The notes under the pieces were generated by a model. The model made no database searches, had not been told where the DNA came from, and saw nothing but the letters and a program-made list of their open reading frames with translations. From contig JAUPFP010000014.1 of the NCBI GenBank assembly GCA_036925085.1, positions 1,918,501 to 1,982,500 of the forward strand: a stretch of DNA of 64,000 nucleotides. Reading direction: 5' to 3'. Both the position numbers and the translations under genes were made by a program. Source of the stretch: Brachycybe producta. Its lineage: Eukaryota > Arthropoda > Diplopoda > Playtdesmida > Andrognathidae. Numbering within the stretch: position 1 is the stretch's first letter; every line of letters starts with the position of its first letter. Shown piece by piece: positions 26,401 through 35,400 of the stretch.

Positions 26401-29400
26401 ATTTGAAAGTGTGTTAGAAACTAGAACGGGTAATCTCAATCACTTAATAAATATTTTCATGTTATCTTTCAAAATAAACTATTTAAGTGTTTCAGAGCTA
26501 CCCCTTCTAGTTTCTAATAAATACCCTTTCTAGTTTCAAAATACCGTTTCTAGTTTCTCTTAATTTTGCACACTTCTCTGAAAAGACAGGAATAATTTTA
26601 AATTGGAGAGGCCCCGTTTACACTTTAAAAAAACACTTATTAAATTAAATTTGTTTTCTTTCATTTAGAAAAAAAACAAATTTAATTTGCATTTTCGAAA
26701 GGAAAAATATTCGTTTTTAATACAAAAAAGCGGTGTTTCTTTTTTTATATAAATGAAGAAATTCTATTTAATATTTTTAATTACAGTTGATTAGTTGATT
26801 TCGGTGAGATATTTAATTATCTTGGCATTTTTCCCGCACAAAATAAAAACATCTACTGATTTAATCTGTGGATGACAAATTCGATTTTAATTGCATATTT
26901 AATAGAATAGGAATTCTGACCTCTCAGACCAAAAATGGAAATCCTAACCATTTGCAAGTTCAAATGACCTAAAACGCATCTTGGCATTATTAATACATCT
27001 TAGGCCTTGTTTCCACTGTAACGAAAATTTCAACTAGTGAAAAGGAACAGTTTTACTATGGAGAAGTTGGACAATGTAATATCGCTATTAGAAGAAAAGG
27101 AATTCGATACGACGACTAATAACAGAACAAACGTGGCCCCCGCGTATTCATTGTTATCGTTGGGTTTCTTATGTTAGGTCAATTGAAGTGGGAAAACCAC
27201 ACTAGCTCTACCACTTTAGCTAGACTTTAATTGCGGTTTTTCAGCAATATTTACATCGAAACGGTGTTATTTTTCTATAAATTTTTCATACATCTAATTA
27301 AAATGCAATAATTTTTACCTGAAATATGATGAATAATGGAAGAAAAATTGATTAAAAAAAAAACACCAAAACGAAGTGAAAAGAAAGATGGCGACCAGAA
27401 TGACCTCATTGGTATAAATTTCAAACGAAATTCAACTGGTTTAAAAGTTGAATAATTTAAACTTTGACGAATATTTGTGCTTTTTGGTTATTTGAGGGGG
27501 AGTTTTGGTCGCCATCTTTCTTTTGTCTTCTCCACAGTAAACTGTTATTTTCACCAGTTGAGATTTTCGCCACATTGGAAACAGGGCCTTATAGAATATT
27601 TCAGTGTAACATGGTATACACATGTTACTCTGAAGTGATAAAGTTTTAATTGGGCGGGTTTTTTAAGTATATTTTATGTTAAAAATCTTTTTAGAATCGA
27701 AACTAGAAGGGTTAGCCCTTTTGAGGTTCTCTGACGTCATGACGGTTTTAGGTGTTTTCCTGTAGTACGAAAGCACTGGAAAGACGAATTTAACCAACCT
27801 AACTGCAAAAGGTGGAACCAAGTCAAGCGACACACCAAGCAAAACCTGCCCACGAATTGTAGGAGGGAGGGAGGGGACCCAGAAAATGAAGAAAGTCAAG
27901 AAATTCAGAACAATTGTATGTGGAATTGGGCGCATTCGGAAACTACATGAAAAAGCTAGTATCTCTAAAGAAAACAAAATTCGGAAAATCGTGTTTTAAA
28001 GTGTAACCGGCTCGCGAACTGCAAAAGGAAGAGAACCTTGAATGTTTTTTTTGGAAACTAGAAGGGCAGCTCAATCACTTCCGGATATTTCGATGTTGAT
28101 ATCTTTCAAAATAAGCTTTTTTTATATAAAAAGTTTATTTTGAAAGCTTGTATCAACATGTAAATACTCTTGATGTGAACTACCCTTCTAGTTTCTAAAA
28201 TACTTTCAAGTTTTTTTTTCTAATTTTGCTCTTTTGTAAGACAAAATAATGAGTAATGCCATAAACTATCTTAAGTGCGGTGTTTGTAAAGAAAACGTGT
28301 CCGGGAATGCAATGCATCACTAACTCTTCTCAAGAAAGCAAGCATCTATAAAGCACATACTTGCTTTCTGGAGAAGATTAAAAAGTGAATAGAGCTCGTA
28401 TATTGTTGACCTTTTTATTGAGATTGTCCACCTTTGAGAAAGAAAGAAAATGGCAAAATCAAGAACATCCGGAAATGCTTTTCTTTGACAGAATTGTCTT
28501 GAAAGAGATTGAAGCAGTATTTCTTGTAGATGTTTTTCAAACATAAGGATATTGGCTTTAGTTTTCTATTGCGAATACGCAAAAGTCACAGCTCAATCAT
28601 AAGATTATTAAGCTGTGACTTTTCCCGTCGTATATTGTAATATATAATAAAGCCATATCTACTTATGATAATAATGTGTTTTTGTCACATTGCCAATGAT
28701 GATGTTTCAGGCGTTTTTGTTCTGTTCTCTCTTCGATTGTTTTTAATTGCTATTCTTTTATATAACTACTTTTATTATTATTATAATAATGATGGCCGTT
28801 TTTTTTTTGGTTGTTGCTATTCGTGAATGGAATGGTGATTATGTGGTCAGTTGAGTGTGACAAGTTTTATCTCTTTTTGGGACTTTTTATGGTGACTGGA
28901 AATAATAATAAGAAGAAGAAAAAAAAGTGAAGCAATTCATTGTCACAATTTGTCATCAGACAAACAAATGACACATTTTTCTTTTGTGTATTTTACTTTT
29001 TTTTTATTAATTTTTCAAAAACACCTTCTAGTCTGGCGGAAAAGTATTTTAGAAACTAGAAGTGTGTTTTTTTAAAAGTATAAAAAATGACTGTCTCGAA
29101 ATCTGATCTAGTTCAGGTTCAAAATTAAAGAGAAAGTTGAATTTGTTTTAGAAACTAGAAGAACAGTTTCAATCACTTAAGGCAATTTTTATGTTATCTT
29201 TCATAAAAGTAACCGTAAGTGATTGAGCTGCCCTTCTAGTTTCTAAAAGATATTCATTTTGTTCTTTTTTTGGGTGCAAAATTAATGAAAAACTAGCAAT
29301 TATGCTTTTTCTAACTACAAAAGGCTGGTTAGAGAGGCTAGATGTGTGGTTACTATCAATTGTCAACTAGTTATAGCCTCTAACCAGTTGTTTTTTTGAT

Positions 29401-32400
29401 AGAAAAAACCGTAATTATTGATTGATTAGAAATCCAATTAGAAGTCAATTAGAAATCGGGACGAACAGAATTTGGCTCCGTCCTTTATATGACGACTGGC
29501 AACTACTAATTGGTTTGTTGTGTGGTTTGACGTTGAAAAGGGCGGAGCATGTGACGTCAGACTACATAACCAATCAATTAGAAGTTGCGTTCGTCATAAA
29601 AAGGGGCGAAGCCAACTTCTGCTCGGCCCGATTTTTAATTGGCTGTGTGGTCAGTCGGTACAGGTAACAAGAATATTACAGGCATTTAGAAATTGGGACG
29701 AACACAAGTTGGCTCCGCCCCTTTTTATGACGACCGCAACTTCTAATTGATTGGTTATGTAGTCTGACGTCTCATGCTCCGCCCTTTTCAACGTCAAACC
29801 ACACAACAAACCAATTAGAAGTTGTCGGTCGTCATAAAAAGGGGCGGAGCCAACTTCTGCTTGTCCCGATTTTTAATTGCCTGTGTGGTCAGTCGGTACA
29901 GGTAATAAGACTATTACAGCATTTAGAAATCGGGACGAACAGAAGTTGGCTCCGCCCCTTTTTATGACGACCGCAACTTCTAATTGATTGGTTATGTAGT
30001 CTGACGTCACATGCTCCGCCCCTTTTCAACGTCGAACCACATAACAAACCAATTAGAAGTTGTCGGTCGTCATAAAAAGGGGCGAAGCCAAATTCTGTTC
30101 GTCCCGATTTCTAACTGTCTGTTAAGAATATTTGGTTCAGTGTGCTCAATTGCACCTTAATGATACAGTGGCCCAGTTGTGTTTTGCAAACAAATAACAT
30201 TACTTTTTGTTTAATGAAAGAAGTAATGAACTTGCTGAACAGAAAAAATCAATTTGAAGCAGTTATTTCCTTATGTCTTATTTTATTATATTATTTGGTC
30301 GTTTTTATTTAATGGTTAAGTAAAAAATCGTGATAAGAATGAGTAATTATTTCCTTTTATTACATAAAATCCACTAAGACCATCAAAAAAACCACTTTTA
30401 TTGGTCTTTTCCATTAAATTTCAGTATAGACAACAATTTTGTTTTGGTTTTGTTGTACCAGTTTACGTCATTTATGAAATATTGTGACGTTTTTAAGTAT
30501 AAAAAACCAGCCATTTTTGTTACACCTTTTTTTTTCTTCTTCAATTAATACTCATTACAACAAGATAATATCCGTAATTTTGTTGTTTTGAGATATTCTT
30601 TTTTCACGTAAACACACACACATGACACGATCGAATCATTATTATTATTTGGTCGTAATTTTGTTAACAAACCTTGAAATTTTAATAATAGCCAAATATA
30701 AAAAAAAAACAGTAATACAAAATAGCTGCCATTGTTTTGACGTCAATGCAACCAAAAAAAAATTTATGAAGATGTTTCGTAAACAGCTGATTTTCGAACT
30801 CTTCTTCTTCGTGATTCGTGGTTATCCCGTTTCAAGACTCGTGTATTGGCAATTTTGCTGACATTTCGAACTTTGCTCAAATGGCTGTAGTAAGGCCAGG
30901 GGCAAATTAGGCAACTATCCAAGCTTACAACCAGCAACAGTCTCTAGCAACTGTTGCTGGTAGGCATACCACCTGTGGAGGACAGTCCTCCGTTCGGAAG
31001 AAATGTCCTCGACGATTTTATATAATATATATTGTGTGGAGGACATGGTTTGCCTTCGTGGAGGACGGTCCTGATCGGAGGGACATTTCTTCCGTATGGA
31101 GGACTGTCCTCCACAAAGGGGGGAAAGTAGTTGGCAACACAGGCAATTAGAAATCGGGACATACAGAAGTTGGCTCCGCCCTTTTTATAACGACCATCAA
31201 CTTCTAATTGGTTGGTCATATAGTTTGACGTCACATGCTTCGCCCTTTTCAACGTCGAACCACACAACGAACCAATTAGGAGTTGCCCGGTCGTCATAAA
31301 AAAGGGCAGAGCCAACTTCTGTATGTCCCGATTTCGAATTGCCTGTGTTGGCAACAGTAGTAAGTTGATGTTGCCTCTACTCAGTATGGTGAGCGCTGAG
31401 CAGAGGGAACAAGCAACCATTGTGACAGGCAATTAGAAATCGGGACAAACAGAAGTTGGCTCTGCCCTTTTTATGACGACCGGCAACTTCTAATTGGTTT
31501 GTTGTGTGGCTTGACGTTGAAAAGGGTGGAAGCATGTGACGTCAGACTACATAACCAACCAATTAGAAGTTGCCGGTCGTCATAACAAGGGTGGAGCCAA
31601 CTGAAATTCTTCTCGATTTCTAAATGCCTGTGTTTTGAACGTCATGTCTCAAGTTTTCTTCTTGAATTTTGGCCTTTACTTCATTCAAAATTCAATTATT
31701 CAGTCAACTTTTATTTTGGTAACTTTTTTTTTTGATATAATATTTTATTATGAATTTACGACAAAATAAAAGATTGTAAAGTAGATTCTTTGCATTCTTG
31801 TTTGAAATTCTCAGGTCTCGGGATGAGAATTTTTGATTTTTCTGACTTAAAACATGAAAGGGAGGGAAGATAGGAGAAGGTAGTGGTGGTGGTGGTAGGG
31901 GGGATGTCATGTCATAAGAGTTTATTCAATGTCTTAAGGCGAGTCCTTAAGTAAACCCCAAATTTATCTGTCAAACGTATCTAGAAAGGAAAATATCATC
32001 ACATTTTTTTTTTGTTTGAAAACTTTTTATCGTTTTTTTGACTTCTAAACTTTTTTTTTTGGGGAGCAAGAAGACGATAATATAAATGTCTCTGTTTCTC
32101 GCTAGATGGCAGTTGAAATTTAATTTAACTCTGTACACCTGTAATTAGCTGGAGAACCATTTATTCGAAAGGAATAACTCAAAATCAATCATTAATGGCT
32201 GTGATTTATGGTGATTTTGAGAATGGCCTAATAACTTCGTTGCATTGCTGACGAAAATCTAAGGCCGGCGGGTGTAAATTAGGGAACCAAGTGGAGAGCG
32301 AGCAACCAAATCATGATCTTCATGTGACAAGAAAGGGTTTACTGGGCACACAATAGTTGCTTGTTCTTTCTGCTCACCAATACTGAGCAATCTGAGCAGA

Positions 32401-35400
32401 GGCAACATCCACTTACTACTGTTGCCAACAATTAATTTAGACAGACAAATTAGATATCGGGACATACAGAAGTTGGCTCCGCCTTTTTTTATGACGACCG
32501 ACCGGCAACTTCTAATTGGTTTGTTGTGTGGTTCGACGTTGAAAAGGGCGGAGCATGTGACGTCAGACTACATAACCAACCAATTAGAAGTTGCCGGTAG
32601 TCATAAAAAGGGCGGCGCCAACTTCTGTTCGTCCCGATTTCTAATTGTCTGTCTCTTGAACTTTCTTACATTTTAAAAGCCAAGATGGGAAACAAGAATA
32701 ATGAATGGACAAGACTTGCCACCTGTGGTGCATAGCAATTAGAAAACGGGATAAACAGACGTTGTGGCTCCGCCTTTTTTATGATGACCGACCGGCAGCT
32801 TCTAATTGGTTTGTTGTGTGGTTCGACGTTGAAAAGGGCGGAGTATGTGACGTCTGACTACTTAACCAACCAATTAGAAGTTGCCGATCGTCATAAAAAG
32901 GGCGGAGCCAACTTCTGTATGTCCCGATTTCTAATTGTCTGTCTAATTTAGTGCCTGCAAATGTATCAACTGGCAACAGTTGCTGGAGACTATTGGTGGT
33001 TGCAAGTTTGCATTTTTGCCTAATTTGCATCTGGCCTTAAGTTGTTCCTGAATAATATACATTATATATGTTACCATCAATCGGCAGATTGCCTAGGCAG
33101 AATCAGTCAATTTACAGATTGTCTAGGCAATCTGCAAAACAACATGCTAGTGAATCTGCAAAATGGAATACATTTTAGGTGTTGAGTTTTGCATACTCAC
33201 TAGCAGGTTGGTTGTTTTGCAGAATGCCTAGACAATCTGCAAATTGACTGATTCTGCAGATTAACAGTAACATAAGCAGAAAAAAAATCCCATCAATTCT
33301 ATCTGATTAATTTTTTAATAGTCAATCTCTCTGAAGAAGAAAAAAGTACAGGAAGTTTTGGTGTTTTACACCTGTTCTTTTAGTGCGTGTAAAACCCACA
33401 CTCCCCCTTCTTCCTTCCTGTTTCAATGGGTTTCTTTGAAGTGAGTTTACAGTGAGGAAAAAAAAACATTTATGTTTTTCATTGATGGTAATCAAAGGGG
33501 TTACAAGAGGGTAGAGAGAGGCATTTTCGAGGGGATAAAAGAGTTGATTTGGGTTTTATGTGTTTTTCGCTTGAGACTAACTTGATAATATTGGTTGGTG
33601 ATGGTGGTGGGGTTGTAAATAGGGTCAGTGACCTCTGGTGGTGGTCGCTTTAAAAAGTTTTCTCTGAATGAGTGTTGTCTTTTTTTTTTCTTGCAATACT
33701 TTGAATGTGGTTCACGTTTTCATTCACAATGTTTCTACCTTTTTTTTTATTTGTTTGAAATGATGATTTTTGTGGCCCATTATGTTTCGAGTCTACACAT
33801 GATCATCGTGTGTTATTTCTTTTAAAACAGGTGTGTTTTCACACAATTTTACTTGAATCGCTTTTAAATTAGTTACATTTGAAAGGAATGTCCATTTATC
33901 ATTGGAAGTTTGTAACATTTTTTTTTTACTCTTCCAAAAAAAAAAAACCGTCATTTTTTTTTTTTTTTTTCGAGAAAAAAAAAAATTGTGTTAAAAAAGT
34001 TGAAACAAGTGTTAATGAATTGCATCCTAATTTGGAACTGCATTAATTATTTTCTCGTGTATCTTTGACACTTGAATGAACAGTTGGTATTTTTTTGTGG
34101 GTGGGAGGGGCTCCCGTAATTTTCAAACTTTTAACTTAAGAGGGGCGTTGTGTAAATTGCAAGATAGATGGCGCCATGCAACCTCCATAGGCTTCATAGA
34201 AAAATACTTGTGTAAATTGCAAGGTAGATGGCGCCATGCAACAACCTCCATAGGCTCCATAGAAAAATACTTGTGTAAATTGCAAGGTAGATGGCGCCAT
34301 GCAACCTCCATAGGCTTCATAGAAAAATACTTGTGTAAATTGCAAGGTAGATGGCGCCATGCAACAACCTCCATAGGCTCCATAGAAAAATACTTGTGTA
34401 AATTGCAAGGTAGATGGCGCCATGCAACCTCCATAGGTGGCCAAACTACACTCGTCACCAATTAGTTGAAATAGAATGCACCCTTTTAGCTCTAAAAAGC
34501 GTCCAAAACAACCTGAATTATCAGCACGTGGACAAACTTACACCCAGAAACATAATACAAGTGAAGAGAGAGAGAGCACGTGTAGAAAAATAGCGATGAC
34601 GCAAATTAAAAGTTTGCCACGTGCAGAAAAAAAGGAAGGAGAGTCAGAGTTAAAGAAGTGACAGGCAATTAGAAATCGAGACGAACAGAAGTTAGCTCCG
34701 CCCTTTTTGTGACGAACGCAACTTCTAGTTGGTTTGGTATGGGTTGGTTGGTTGGTGTTTGTTGATATTGATTGTAAATATCAAAATCAGTTTTTCACAG
34801 TTAACTTTCTAGTCTACAATAGACGGAGATCACTAAAGGTGGGACGAATCCTAAATTTTCTCGAATCCGAATCCTAAAAGGCTCTCGAATCCGGATTCAT
34901 CGAATCTTCCGAATCTCTCGAATCCTTCATATGAGAATCCTATATCATTCATTAAGAAGATACAAATAAATGAAATAATATTAAATATTAAATTATTAAT
35001 AATAAAAAACAAATGTGGCACTCAAGGGTCGCCACAAGGTGATCCATTTTGGTGATCCGGATACCACCGAAATTGCAACAATCGCCGGGTTTTTTGTTAG
35101 TGAACGCTTCTATTGGACGTCAATTGGAGTTAAAACTAATTTTACCAAAGGTTTTAACAGTTTTTTAAGGTTCGAAAGATTCGAAAGACGAAAAAAGCGG
35201 CGAAGATTCGAGTTTTCGAATCTCGTATATTTTTCAAGATTCGCCGGATTCGAGGATTTGAATGTCCCATCCCTAATTAAAACTAATTTAACCAAAGTTT
35301 TTAACAGTTTTTTTAATGGTTAGGATTCGAAAGACGAAAAAAGCGTGAAGATTCGAGTTTTCAAATCTCGAATATTTTTCAAGATTGGCGGAATTCGAGG

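Larger units (their letters stand above)
30892..31424. mobile_element. Family J element, copy 1, carrying two insertions
   Basis: Left end TAAGGCCAGGGGCAAATTAG, then CAGCAACAGTCTCTAGCAAC. The right part (GGCAACAGTAGTAAGTTGATG, TGAGCAGAGGGAACAAGCAA) is matched inverted at 32355-32430. Inside are the palindrome 30974-31115 and family A copy 31139-31346. The far right end is missing or displaced. Confidence 0.6.

Noticed and set aside
34076..34465. Frames of 102-129 codons with [12 protein letters not shown] repeats
   Set aside because: Tandem array of a family D unit whose 123-bp dimer is a multiple of three; no sign of a gene.
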